Shown here piece by piece: positions 16,544 to 25,116 of a stretch of 42,524 bases of DNA. Every line of letters starts with the position of its first letter. The stretch's first letter is position 1. The position numbers and the translations under genes were made by a program. Location: positions 1 to 42,524 of the forward strand of contig CAMDHO010000015.1 of NCBI GenBank assembly GCA_945898205.1, read 5' to 3'. The notes under the pieces were generated by a model. That model was given only the letters and a program-made list of their open reading frames with translations, searched no databases and was not told the DNA's origin. The stretch comes from Chlamydia trachomatis (GTDB lineage Bacteria; Chlamydiota; Chlamydiia; Chlamydiales; Rhabdochlamydiaceae).

Positions 16544-17539
16544 TTAAATATAAACGTTGAAGGCAATAGTTCCTGTAGTAAAGCGAGCTGAGTTTCTTCC
16601 GGCAATAGAAAACCAAACCCCTCCAATAATTCCAATATTAGGATTCCAGTTATATTCAAGAGCGGGAGCTAAGCTAAACTGTTCGGCAGAAGGAGATCCC
16701 ATTATAGCTGGGACTCCAGGTGAAATAAAGCCAGGGGATCCTGAAAATCGAGTTTTATTATTATGTTGGTAATAAAAGTCGAAAGCAAGAGCCCAGTTTT
16801 TTGCCATGTTGTATTCTAGACCAAGATCAACAAAGTAAAAGTTTCCTTGATAACCTGTTCCTCTAGTTCCATCTGTTCCTCCGTAAACACTAAGATTGTG
16901 AATATTGACAGGGTTCGGAATGCTGTAACTGAATGCAAGTCTAGGGGAAAGAAAATGCATTTCAGCGACTTGAAAAAGTCTTCCCATAGTTAAAACGGCA
17001 GTGGGTTCCCAGGTTCCGCTTCCAGCAGCATCGGTTCCAAGCTTTTTTGGGTTTAAATTATCATATTTACCTGTAGGAATAACGGCGTGGAGCCCTAGTT
17101 TAATAGCTGGCCACCAAGTCCCGGGCTCTTCGTTTAAAAGTTGTATGTTAAAGCCAAAAGGGATGTTCCCAAACTGCACGGACCTTTCTCCTTGATCAAA
17201 TTGATAAAAAGCTTGAACTTGTAGCGAGAAATCTAGGTATGGGGTAATGCCAACCCAACCAGGTACTAATAGTTGTAAATTATAGAAGTTTGGAATGTCT
17301 TGATAATCCCAATTTTTATCATAGGCTCCAGTAATAGCAAAGAAGAAAAGATAAGGTTCTATATCATAGTGACCCTCTGGAATAGTATGCGCAGAAGGGC
17401 AGAGTAAAGGCCCGGTAAATAGAGGAGAGGATTGCTCTGTTAAAACAGGGGTATAAAATGAGGCTCCTGTGGAGGCGTTGGCATTATGAAGTGCAAACGG
17501 AGAGCATAAAAGTAAAAATAAGATCTTTTTAATGTGCAT
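16544..17539 (-). CDS. Outer-membrane beta-barrel protein (phenol-degradation MetA-like)
   Basis: A 331-residue protein with a signal peptide (MHIKKILFLLLCSPFALHN, cleavage near NANA-S). The mature sequence shows amphipathic beta-strand repeats and ends in an aromatic-containing strand (GTIAFNVYI), as in barrels handled by BAM. Segments such as IPEGHYDIEPYLF, TGKYDNLNPKKLG and LGLEYNMAKNWALAFDFYY resemble the MetA-pathway/outer-membrane transporter-like family seen in chlamydiae and legionellae. It is distinct from the MOMP-like set later in the window. Its gene starts 21 bases after the end of tyrP on the same strand, so the two are likely cotranscribed. Confidence 0.75.
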   Translation of the reverse strand: MHIKKILFLLLCSPFALHNANASTGASFYTPVLTEQSSPLFTGPLLCPSAHTIPEGHYDIEPYLFFFAITGAYDKNWDYQDIPNFYNLQLLVPGWVGITPYLDFSLQVQAFYQFDQGERSVQFGNIPFGFNIQLLNEEPGTWWPAIKLGLHAVIPTGKYDNLNPKKLGTDAAGSGTWEPTAVLTMGRLFQVAEMHFLSPRLAFSYSIPNPVNIHNLSVYGGTDGTRGTGYQGNFYFVDLGLEYNMAKNWALAFDFYYQHNNKTRFSGSPGFISPGVPAIMGSPSAEQFSLAPALEYNWNPNIGIIGGVWFSIAGRNSARFTTGTIAFNVYI

Positions 17540-17560
17540 GTTTAATCCTGTTTAAGGTGT

Positions 17561-18760
17561 TTAAATCCAATTCAGTGTAAAATGAAATATTTGAATTAAA
17601 AGTTCTAGTACAATAAATAAAATAAGAAGAGCAAGCATCCATTTGCCTCCAAAAAGTTGTCTGTTTTGAACTATATATTTTTTGTGATATCTGCCGACCC
17701 AGACCATAAGAGGGGGGAAGAGTCCAAATAAAATGGCGCAGCTATAGCCTCCGGCATAGTTCAGAGCGATTAAAAAAAGATTTGGATTGGTAATAGAAAT
17801 GAGGGTGGGGGGAACAAAAACAAGTAAGCAAAGGAATACTTTTTTAAAGCCCTTCTTGTGGATTTTTAAGCCATCTGAAAGGAAGTCTAGGAAAGCCAGA
17901 GATAAAGCTATATAAGAAGTTGTTAAAGTAAAGAAAGCAAAAGCTTTTCCTATTTGGAATAAAAGCGGATGACCTGTAATTTCCTTTAAGGGTTGGACGG
18001 CATTTTGTCCGAGAGCTTTAGCTTGAACTAAAGTGTCATAAGGCAAAATAGAAAGAATTAATACTTCCCAAACTAGGTAAACGATGAGAGGAATGGACGT
18101 TCCCAAAATAATGGTAAGACGTACTTTTTTTACATTTCTTTCCATATAGGTCATCAAAGTGGGGATGATAACCTGATAAGTAAAGGCTGTAAATAGAACT
18201 GGCAGTGCTAGATATGCCTTAGACCAATCGCTGCGCTTTAGAAGAGTAAAATCCGTGTAGGGATGAGAAAAGCAAATGAATAATAGATAAGTGCTGATAA
18301 CTCCTGCGAAAAGGCAAGCATTGAGTCTGTCTACAGAATTAGTTCCCAGGTAAACGACAGGAGAAAATAAGAGTACATATAAGACTGCAAACGCCCATGG
18401 GGGCATGGCAATTCCTATAATGTCTTGCAGAACTTCGCCCCCTCCTGCTACGTGAGCAATCATGACAGTTACAAATAAAAACAGGTAAACTCCCCAGCAA
18501 ACAATTCTACCAATAGGCCCTAAGAGTTTATGGGCCATCGTAATTAAATTAGAGTCTTTGGGCATCCAAAGGCAGGCTTCAAGAAGTAGAAGACCTGTAC
18601 AGAGCATGAAAAGCCAGCAAAGAATATATATACTTATAGAAGGGAGAAATCCTGCGGGACCTGTAGCGATAGGAAGAGCTAACATTCCTACTCCTATTGT
18701 GGTTCCTGCTATAAGTAGTGTTCCACCTAAGACGTGACCTAGAGATTTAAACAAATGCAT
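17561..18760 (-). CDS. tyrP: Aromatic amino acid permease, TyrP type
   Basis: A 399-residue inner-membrane transporter with about eleven segments. The first segment GGTLLIAGTTIGVGMLALP is the signature of the HAAAP family (Mtr, TnaB, TyrP), which imports Tyr or Trp with protons. Pathogenic chlamydiae carry one or two tyrP genes because they lack most aromatic amino acid synthesis. Length is typical. ATG at 18760 is the start. Substrate (Tyr versus Trp) cannot be told from sequence alone. Confidence 0.88.
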   Translation of the reverse strand: MHLFKSLGHVLGGTLLIAGTTIGVGMLALPIATGPAGFLPSISIYILCWLFMLCTGLLLLEACLWMPKDSNLITMAHKLLGPIGRIVCWGVYLFLFVTVMIAHVAGGGEVLQDIIGIAMPPWAFAVLYVLLFSPVVYLGTNSVDRLNACLFAGVISTYLLFICFSHPYTDFTLLKRSDWSKAYLALPVLFTAFTYQVIIPTLMTYMERNVKKVRLTIILGTSIPLIVYLVWEVLILSILPYDTLVQAKALGQNAVQPLKEITGHPLLFQIGKAFAFFTLTTSYIALSLAFLDFLSDGLKIHKKGFKKVFLCLLVFVPPTLISITNPNLFLIALNYAGGYSCAILFGLFPPLMVWVGRYHKKYIVQNRQLFGGKWMLALLILFIVLELLIQIFHFTLNWI

Positions 18761-19128
18761 AATAATTTCTCTTAATTAAAATAGTCAAAAAAACTATTGT
18801 GATTGCTTTTTTTTTTTTAATCAAGATTTCTTGCTTTTTTTACCGAAAAAATAACACCTTCTTTTGATTATTTAGATAACAATGAAACTTATTGATCATT
18901 GGGGTGTAATTCAAGGTCTTGCAAGACGCCTTGCCGCTCTTTAAAGATAAAAAGGGATCGAGAGGTTTTCTGAAATGTTTTTTCATTTGCGAAAGAAATT
19001 CTAATAGAGATCTATGTAAGATGGGACGCAAGCAGATTCCTGAAAATCAGACTTGGAAGCCCCCTGAGATGCATTTATTTTGTGAACCTGCATAGACTCT
19101 AGAAGCTAAACAGCTCTTTTCTTTTTAT
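18761..19128. other. Intergenic stretch without a convincing gene
   Basis: This 368-base region holds the tyrP leader at its left, with a long T run (about 18807-18820). A short minus-strand frame (18840-19031) and an overlapping plus-strand open stretch ending in TAG near 19094 (containing QIPENQTWKPPE) both exist, but neither has a clear ribosome binding site or a recognised family. It could be a decayed gene. Confidence 0.35.
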
Positions 19129-20031
19129 TTACCAAGGCGGCGCTTGGCTTTTTCTAAAGTAAAGAGTTTTGTTAGTAAAGTCGATATATAGGATATGATG
19201 ATCTAAAAATGGGGTTCCCAAAATACCGTCGATGTCTGTAAGTTTAGGAGTGAGGGCGTAAGAGTAAAACGTAATATTCCCTAGATCTCGTCCTTCCAGG
19301 GTGCATTCAGAGGTAATAGTATTTAATCCAACTTCGGTTATGTCTCCTTCTTCCCCTTCTAAAATAGAAGATCGAATAAGATTAACAGAGCTTCCTGTGT
19401 CGATAGAAAAGTTTTTGATGCCCCACTTTGTATTCATCTGAATGTTAATCCCCATCAGACCTATGGTAAAAGGCATCTTTTGCATTTGATGTAAGAAGTA
19501 GCCCATCTCTCCTATTTTTTTTAAATCATTTGTGGCTATGATTCTTGTTCGACAATAATCCATAAGCCAATTAAACCTTTGGAGTAAAGGTCTGCCAATA
19601 GATCCAATATGTGTAGGATGAAGTGTTTTTGAGTTTTCTTTGCTCCATATAACTTGATTGAGAAGGCTTTCGCTTTCAAATTGTTGGGCAATAACATGTG
19701 AGAATTTAAGGTTCCCAAGAGTTACTTTCGGAATAATGTAATTAGGAGCTTCATATTCATTCCCATTAGGAATTTTCCAATGACCCATTCCGTGAACTTT
19801 CTTTCTTTCTATTTCATCTAGAACATCTTCTCTAAAACCTAAGTCAAATTTAGATCCAAGATCAATGTCTAAGAAAAATGGTTTTCCTTCTATTTTTACT
19901 TCAGTATAGGGGGTGTCAGCTCTTCCAAACTTGATTACAAGGGGTTCATAGTACTTGTGTGTCTTAAGAAAGCACCAAGCAGTTGTTAAGCAAGCTAAAA
20001 CACAAATGAGCAGTAAAATTTTTCTTTTCAT
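19129..20031 (-). CDS. Two-lobed aspartic-protease-like protein, membrane-anchored
   Basis: A 300-residue protein with an N-terminal hydrophobic segment (KILLLICVLACLTTAWCF) that would anchor or export it. Two retropepsin-like units follow. The first has DIDLGS (Asp57) in place of the usual D-T-G-S, and later SIGRPLLQRFNWLMDY; the second has IDTGSSVNLI (Asp211) and DGILGTPFLDHHILYIDF. Each therefore has the Asp triad region plus the late hydrophobic-Gly (psi-loop) motif of an aspartic-protease lobe, giving a pepsin-like bilobal layout. The D-L-G variant in lobe one may lower activity. The upstream gene ends 13 bases before, on the same strand, suggesting an operon. Substrate unknown. Confidence 0.7.
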   Translation of the reverse strand: MKRKILLLICVLACLTTAWCFLKTHKYYEPLVIKFGRADTPYTEVKIEGKPFFLDIDLGSKFDLGFREDVLDEIERKKVHGMGHWKIPNGNEYEAPNYIIPKVTLGNLKFSHVIAQQFESESLLNQVIWSKENSKTLHPTHIGSIGRPLLQRFNWLMDYCRTRIIATNDLKKIGEMGYFLHQMQKMPFTIGLMGINIQMNTKWGIKNFSIDTGSSVNLIRSSILEGEEGDITEVGLNTITSECTLEGRDLGNITFYSYALTPKLTDIDGILGTPFLDHHILYIDFTNKTLYFRKSQAPPW

Positions 20032-20044
20032 TCAAAGCATCCAA

Positions 20045-20791
20045 TTAAAATATTCCTGTTGCATTTATTTCAACTTTTCCAGATGTGCCATTTCGATCAT
20101 TACGGTTAACTTCTCCTCCTACTCCAACCGAAAAACTGCTACCTCTGTCTGATTGCCATGTATAATCAATTTCTCCTCGAGCTGAAGTATTTCCTTCAGT
20201 ATCTTTTCGAGCAGAAAAATCATATTCTCCATAAGATCGTTCTTCATCAGGATCATTTTTACAAAGTAGATTGGTTACATTATAGAAATATGAGTCTTTT
20301 ATTTCTTCAGTTATAGTTTGTGTTTTTTGTTGTATAGTTATAAAAGTCCAGTTTTCCGTTTCTTCTGTAGTAACAAGGAGTTCTTGACTGCTATAGCTTT
20401 CAAGGGAGGAGATTTCTTTAGAAAAGAAAAAAGACCCGGTTTCTGATGCCAGGGCATCACTTTCTATTTTTTTCATGACTTGTTGTAAGTTTTCTTCTGT
20501 ATGAGATCCCGAAAGGTAAGCGCGTACGAGGGGAATTTGATTTTTTTCAATCACAAAATCAAAGACTCCAAATTTAGTCTTTTCTTGATTTTCTGGAGCA
20601 AAAATGGTAAGAGTAAAATCTTTTAATATGTGTTTGCTAGCAATGAGTAAATTTCCTTGAAGGAATTGGTTTTTAAAAAATAAAGGATTCGTCTGATGAA
20701 AATGAGTGTATTTGTTTTTTAATTCTTCATAAAAAACAGAAAAAATCTCTTTTCCTGGTTTTATAAGAAATTCTCTAGCCTTTTTCTTAAT
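20045..20791 (-). CDS. Unrecognised protein; open frame lacks a normal start
   Basis: The frame is open from 20791 (after TAG at 20792-20794) to the stop at 20045, about 248 codons, yet the first standard start codon is GTG at 20554, leaving 169 residues. The upstream part reads like real protein (GKEIFSVFYEELKNKY, LLIASKHILKDFTLTIF), so the gene may start at a non-standard codon, or its 5' end was lost. The C-terminal part is polar and strand-like (SARGEIDYTWQSDRG, SFSVGVGGEVNRNDRNG), similar in texture to a repetitive beta structure. There is no signal peptide in the visible part. I do not recognise the family. It is probably cotranscribed with the aspartic-protease-like gene. Confidence 0.5.
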   Translation of the reverse strand: MKKKAREFLIKPGKEIFSVFYEELKNKYTHFHQTNPLFFKNQFLQGNLLIASKHILKDFTLTIFAPENQEKTKFGVFDFVIEKNQIPLVRAYLSGSHTEENLQQVMKKIESDALASETGSFFFSKEISSLESYSSQELLVTTEETENWTFITIQQKTQTITEEIKDSYFYNVTNLLCKNDPDEERSYGEYDFSARKDTEGNTSARGEIDYTWQSDRGSSFSVGVGGEVNRNDRNGTSGKVEINATGIF

Positions 20792-20836
20792 CTATCTTTT
20801 TTAAAGGTAGGAAAAGATAGTTTTTAAAAACAGACG

Positions 20837-21622
20837 ATGAGATACTGTCTAACCATGATAGATCGTAAAAAAGTTATATGTATTATTCCAGCTCGCCTTA
20901 AATCTTCTAGATTTCCTAGAAAGGTCATCGCTCTTCTAGGAGGGAAACCTCTTATACAATGGGTTTGGGAAGCAGCTTTGAAAATTCCTTTCTTTGATGA
21001 GGTTTTTTTTGCCATAGACTCTGAAGAAACAGCCCAGGTAATCGAGAGTTTTGGCGGGAGGTTTTATATGACCTCTACTGAGTGCGAATCTGGAACGGAT
21101 CGTTTAGTCGAGATCCAGAGAAAGGGGCTTGTTCAAGGGGATATTTGGGTGAATTGGCAGGCTGATGAGCCATTTATCTCAGAAAAAATTTTACAAGATC
21201 TACTTATTTCTCCTCGAAAAGACTTAGCTGATGTCTGGACGTTAAAAACAAGAATATCTAATCCAAGTCAAATAATAGATCCAAATTGCCCTAAGGTCGT
21301 TTGTGACCAGCAAGGATTTGCTTTATATTTTTCAAGGAGTCCTATTCCATATTATCAAAATCCCCAAGGGCTGGAACTAACATATTTTAAGCATATTGGT
21401 CTTTATGCGTATTCTGATGAAGCGCTTAAAAAAATTTCATATATGCCGCCTAGCGAATTAGCTCAAGCAGAATCTCTTGAGCAACTTCGTTTTTTGGTTC
21501 ACGGCTTAAAGATTCAGGTTAACGAGACTCTGGAAGAAACGATCGGAATAGATCTTCCCGAGCATTTAGCTGCTGCAGAGCAGCATATTAGAAAAAATCT
21601 TTATAGTTTTTCACATATTTAA
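20837..21622 (+). CDS. kdsB: CMP-Kdo synthetase (3-deoxy-manno-octulosonate cytidylyltransferase)
   Basis: A cytosolic nucleotidyltransferase that activates Kdo with CTP for lipopolysaccharide inner-core synthesis. Motifs: IPARLKSSRFPRKVIALLGG (CTP-binding loop), ATECESGTDR-like region STECESGTDRL, WQADEPFI (usually VQGDEP), FSRSPIPY and KHIGLYAY. ATG 20837 gives 261 residues; ATG 20855 would give 255, closer to the family length and beginning right at MIDRKKVICIIP, and may be the true start. Neither has a strong ribosome binding site. It is followed after six bases by sufB, so LPS and Fe-S genes share a transcript. Confidence 0.93.
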   Translation: MRYCLTMIDRKKVICIIPARLKSSRFPRKVIALLGGKPLIQWVWEAALKIPFFDEVFFAIDSEETAQVIESFGGRFYMTSTECESGTDRLVEIQRKGLVQGDIWVNWQADEPFISEKILQDLLISPRKDLADVWTLKTRISNPSQIIDPNCPKVVCDQQGFALYFSRSPIPYYQNPQGLELTYFKHIGLYAYSDEALKKISYMPPSELAQAESLEQLRFLVHGLKIQVNETLEETIGIDLPEHLAAAEQHIRKNLYSFSHI

Positions 21623-21628
21623 CAAGCA

Positions 21629-23074
21629 ATGGTTATGGGAACGGAAGAAATACTAAATAGTAAGTCTGAGTATAAATACGGGTTTTCTACAGATATTGAA
21701 ATGGAGAGCATTCCAAAGGGGTTGAGTGAGGAGACTATTCGTCTAATTTCAAAGAAGAAGAATGAGCCAGATTTTTTGCTTGATTTTCGTTTGAAAGCTT
21801 ATAAAAAATGGCTTTCTATGGAAGAGCCCTCTTGGGCTAATTTAAAAATAGCACCTATTGATTTTCAAGATATTTGTTATTATTCAGTGCCTAAATTTAA
21901 GCAAAAATTAGAGAATTTAGATCAGGTGGATCCGGAACTTTTAAAAACATTTGAAAGATTAGGGGTCCCTTTAGATGAGCAAAAAAGACTTACTAATGTA
22001 GCTGTAGATGTTGTTTTTGACTCAGTTTCTATAGGAACAACTTTTCAGAAGACTCTTCAAGAAGCTGGGGTTATTCTTTGTTCTATAACTGAGGCTGTAG
22101 AAAAGTATCCTGAGTTTTTAGAGAAGTATCTTGGAAGTGTTGTTCCTATAGGAGACAACTTTTTTTCAGCTCTTAATTCTGCAGTTTTTTCTGATGGATC
22201 CTTTGTTTACATTCCTAAGGGGGTAAGATCTCCTCTTGAACTGTCTACATATTTTCGAATTAATGACCGTAAAAGCGGGCAGTTCGAAAGAACTTTGATT
22301 ATCGCAGAAGAAGATTCTTATGTTAGTTACTTAGAGGGTTGTACAGCCCCAGCCTATGACAATAATCAATTGCATGCTGCTGTTGTAGAGCTTATAGCCT
22401 TAGATCGTGCTGAAATCAAGTATTCTACCGTGCAAAACTGGTACTCGGGAGATCCTAAGACAGGAAAGGGCGGAATTTATAATTTCGTTACAAAACGAGG
22501 TCGATGCCAAGGTGTTTGCTCTAAGATTTCATGGACACAAGTAGAAGCCGGGGCTGCAATTACTTGGAAATATCCAAGTTGCATTTTACAGGGAGACGAG
22601 TCGGTTGGAGAATTTTACTCTGTAGCGGTGACGTCGGGGTACATGCAAGCGGATACGGGAACAAAAATGATCCATCTTGGGAAAAACACAAAATCAACGA
22701 TCATTTCTAAAGGGATTTCTGCAGACCATTCGCATAATACATATAGGGGACTTGTAAAAATAGCTTCGAAAGCAGCAAATAGTCGTAACTATACACAATG
22801 CGATTCCATGTTAGTAGGCGACCTTTGTTCTGCAAATACATTCCCTTATATTGAAGTCTCTAATGCTTCAAGCATAGTAGAGCATGAGGCATCGACTTCT
22901 AAGATGAGTGAAGATCAAGTTTTTTATCTACAAGCAAGAGGTATTTCTAAGGAACATGCCGTTCACATGATAGTAAATGGTTTTTGTAAGGAAGTAATTC
23001 AAGAACTGCCGCTTGAGTTTGCAGCGGAAGCACAAAAACTTTTAACGCTTAAACTAGAAAATTCAGTGGGGTAA
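21629..23074 (+). CDS. sufB: Fe-S cluster assembly scaffold SufB
   Basis: A 481-residue SufB, the scaffold subunit of the SufBCD complex on which iron-sulfur clusters are built. The C-terminal beta-helix carries [13 protein letters not shown], the SufB-specific cysteine in [13 protein letters not shown] (equivalent to E. coli Cys405), and [13 protein letters not shown] followed by VFYLQARGI. Length is typical. It may start at ATG 21629 or at the ATG two codons later. It is the first suf gene in the order sufB-C-D-S. Confidence 0.97.
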   Translation: MVMGTEEILNSKSEYKYGFSTDIEMESIPKGLSEETIRLISKKKNEPDFLLDFRLKAYKKWLSMEEPSWANLKIAPIDFQDICYYSVPKFKQKLENLDQVDPELLKTFERLGVPLDEQKRLTNVAVDVVFDSVSIGTTFQKTLQEAGVILCSITEAVEKYPEFLEKYLGSVVPIGDNFFSALNSAVFSDGSFVYIPKGVRSPLELSTYFRINDRKSGQFERTLIIAEEDSYVSYLEGCTAPAYDNNQLHAAVVELIALDRAEIKYSTVQNWYSGDPKTGKGGIYNFVTKRGRCQGVCSKISWTQVEAGAAITWKYPSCILQGDESVGEFYSVAVTSGYMQADTGTKMIHLGKNTKSTIISKGISADHSHNTYRGLVKIASKAANSRNYTQCDSMLVGDLCSANTFPYIEVSNASSIVEHEASTSKMSEDQVFYLQARGISKEHAVHMIVNGFCKEVIQELPLEFAAEAQKLLTLKLENSVG

Positions 23075-23077
23075 TTT

Positions 23078-23833
23078 ATGATGTTAGAAATTAAAAATTT
23101 AGTTGTGGCTAAAGATGGAAAGATGATTTTAAAAGGATTAAACCTTTCAATTGAACCAGGTTCAATTCATGCTATAATGGGTCCTAATGGAGCTGGTAAA
23201 TCAACCTTAGCTAAAGTTCTTGCGGGAGATCCTTCCTATGAAGTTTTGCAAGGGGAAGTTTTATTTCAAGGGATAAACCTTTTGGAATTAGAGCCAGAAG
23301 AAAGAGCGCATAAAGGTCTTTTTATGGGTTTTCAATATCCTATAGAAATTCCAGGTATTACTAATTCTCAGTTTCTTTTAGCGGCTTTAAATGCCAAGAA
23401 ACTAGCTTTGGGGCAAGAGATTCTAACAGAAGAGTCTTTTCTGAATCTTTTGGAAGAAAAAATGTTAGCTTCTCAAATTCGAAAAGAATTTACAGAACGT
23501 AATATTAATGAGGGGTTTTCTGGAGGGGAAAAAAAGCGCAATGAAATTTTGCAAATGTCTATTTTGGACCCTTTTCTAGCTATTTTAGATGAAACGGACT
23601 CGGGGCTTGATATTGATGCAATGAAAATTGTAGCAAGTGGAGTCAATGATTTTATGAGAGCTGATAAATCTCTTTTGTTAATTACTCATTATCAAAGATT
23701 ACTCGATTATATCAAGCCAGACTATGTTCATGTTCTTCTAGAAGGGACAATTGTTCATTCAGGAGGCTCTGCGCTAGCTTTAGAGCTTGAATCTAGAGGC
23801 TATGATTGGCTTAGCAATAAGGAAGCTTTATGA
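23078..23833 (+). CDS. sufC: Suf ATPase SufC
   Basis: A 251-residue ABC-type ATPase that drives conformational change in SufBCD. Motifs: Walker A GPNGAGKST, Q-loop FQYPIEIPG, ABC signature FSGGEKKRNE, Walker B FLAILDETDSGLDID, and switch histidine in LLITHYQR. The DETDSGLD form is typical of SufC. Start is ATG 23078, three bases after sufB; an adjacent second ATG follows. The 3' end overlaps the sufD start (ATGATG), indicating translational coupling. Confidence 0.97.
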   Translation: MMLEIKNLVVAKDGKMILKGLNLSIEPGSIHAIMGPNGAGKSTLAKVLAGDPSYEVLQGEVLFQGINLLELEPEERAHKGLFMGFQYPIEIPGITNSQFLLAALNAKKLALGQEILTEESFLNLLEEKMLASQIRKEFTERNINEGFSGGEKKRNEILQMSILDPFLAILDETDSGLDIDAMKIVASGVNDFMRADKSLLLITHYQRLLDYIKPDYVHVLLEGTIVHSGGSALALELESRGYDWLSNKEAL

Positions 23834-25113
23834 TGGAAGCATTGGACTTATTTAAGTCTTTATTGGAATCTAAAGCAGTTTCTTCGTGGACACCTTTTCG
23901 ATCGCAAGCTTGGGATTGTCTAGAGCGGATAGGTCTTCCTCAAAGAAAGGAAGAGTCGTTTCAATATGTATCTCTCCGTAAATTTTATGAGACTATCCTT
24001 TCTGCTGAAAAATCTGTAAATAAAGAGTGTGATCCAGATGTTTCCTCTTTAATAATGCCGGAGAGTCAAAGTTCTTATTTGGTTTTTAAAGATGGAAGCT
24101 TTTGCCCTCATCTTTCAATGCTGCCGTCTTCTTTAGTGGTAATGCCATTGGAAGAAGCCTTAGGAAGTTCATATGGTTCTTTTTTAAAGCATCGAATGCA
24201 TTTACTTATAGAAAAAGAAAAAGATCCTTGGGCACTTCTTAACGCGGCTTTATGCCAAAAAGGGGCTTTTATCTATGTCCCCCCTAAGGTTCAAATGAAG
24301 GTTCCTATACAAATCTTAAATATACAAACAGAGGGTTCTCTTTTATATGAAGGATCTCGAATCCACCTTTTTCTAGGAGCTCATGCAGACGTTCAGATGG
24401 TTTCTTCTTTTCATTTTTTAAAAGACTCTAAAACTATGCATAATGATTTTTTAGACGTCTTCTTAGAAGAAAAAGCTTCTTTTTCTCATGTTTTTTCAAA
24501 TGAAAATCCATGCTCTTCATGGGGATTTAGCTCTTTTAGAGCGACATTAAAAAAAGAAAGTCGGTTAAATTCTTCTTTTATTACCTTTGGATCTCCTGGT
24601 TTTAGACGGGATTATTTTATATCTTTAGTAGGAGAAGGCTCTGAAGCGCATCTTAAAGGGTTAACTGTTTTAGGCGATCGTGCTCAATCGCATGTTAATA
24701 TTCATATGGATCATAGCGCTCCTTCTTGTCTATCACGTCAGTTGTTTAAGAACGTGTTAGCGGCTCAAAGTATTTCTAGTTTTACAGGTAAAATTTATGT
24801 AAGTCGAGCAGCTCAAAAGACAGAGGCATATCAGCTTAATAAGAACTTACTTCTTTCAGATCAAGCAACAGCAAATACGAAACCTAATTTAGAGATTTTT
24901 GCAGATGATGTAAAAGCATCTCATGGGGCAACAGTTTCACAGCTTGATGAAGAGCAGATTTTCTATCTAAGAACTAGAGGCGTTTCTTTGCCTACCGCTA
25001 GAAGTCTTTTAACTATAGGTTTTTGTCAGGAGATATTAGATATGGTTGAAATAGCTTCTCTTCGTCTTAAATTATCAGAGTTGTGCCGGCAGTTTCTCTT
25101 AAGTCAAGGATGA
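23830..25113 (+). CDS. sufD: Fe-S cluster assembly protein SufD
   Basis: A 427-residue SufD, partner of SufB. The conserved late segment SHGATVSQLDEEQIFYLRTRG includes the histidine (E. coli His360) needed for cluster assembly, and the central beta-helix region is present (HVNIHMDHSAPSC, SRAAQKTEAYQLNKNL). The N-terminal region is more variable, as usual. The start overlaps the end of sufC by four bases. No SufA or SufE/SufU is seen next to it. Confidence 0.95.
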   Translation: MMEALDLFKSLLESKAVSSWTPFRSQAWDCLERIGLPQRKEESFQYVSLRKFYETILSAEKSVNKECDPDVSSLIMPESQSSYLVFKDGSFCPHLSMLPSSLVVMPLEEALGSSYGSFLKHRMHLLIEKEKDPWALLNAALCQKGAFIYVPPKVQMKVPIQILNIQTEGSLLYEGSRIHLFLGAHADVQMVSSFHFLKDSKTMHNDFLDVFLEEKASFSHVFSNENPCSSWGFSSFRATLKKESRLNSSFITFGSPGFRRDYFISLVGEGSEAHLKGLTVLGDRAQSHVNIHMDHSAPSCLSRQLFKNVLAAQSISSFTGKIYVSRAAQKTEAYQLNKNLLLSDQATANTKPNLEIFADDVKASHGATVSQLDEEQIFYLRTRGVSLPTARSLLTIGFCQEILDMVEIASLRLKLSELCRQFLLSQG

Positions 25114-25116
25114 GAT

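Noticed and set aside
18840-19031. 63-codon minus-strand open frame
   Set aside because: No ribosome binding site and overlaps an equally plausible plus-strand open stretch; neither resembles a known family.
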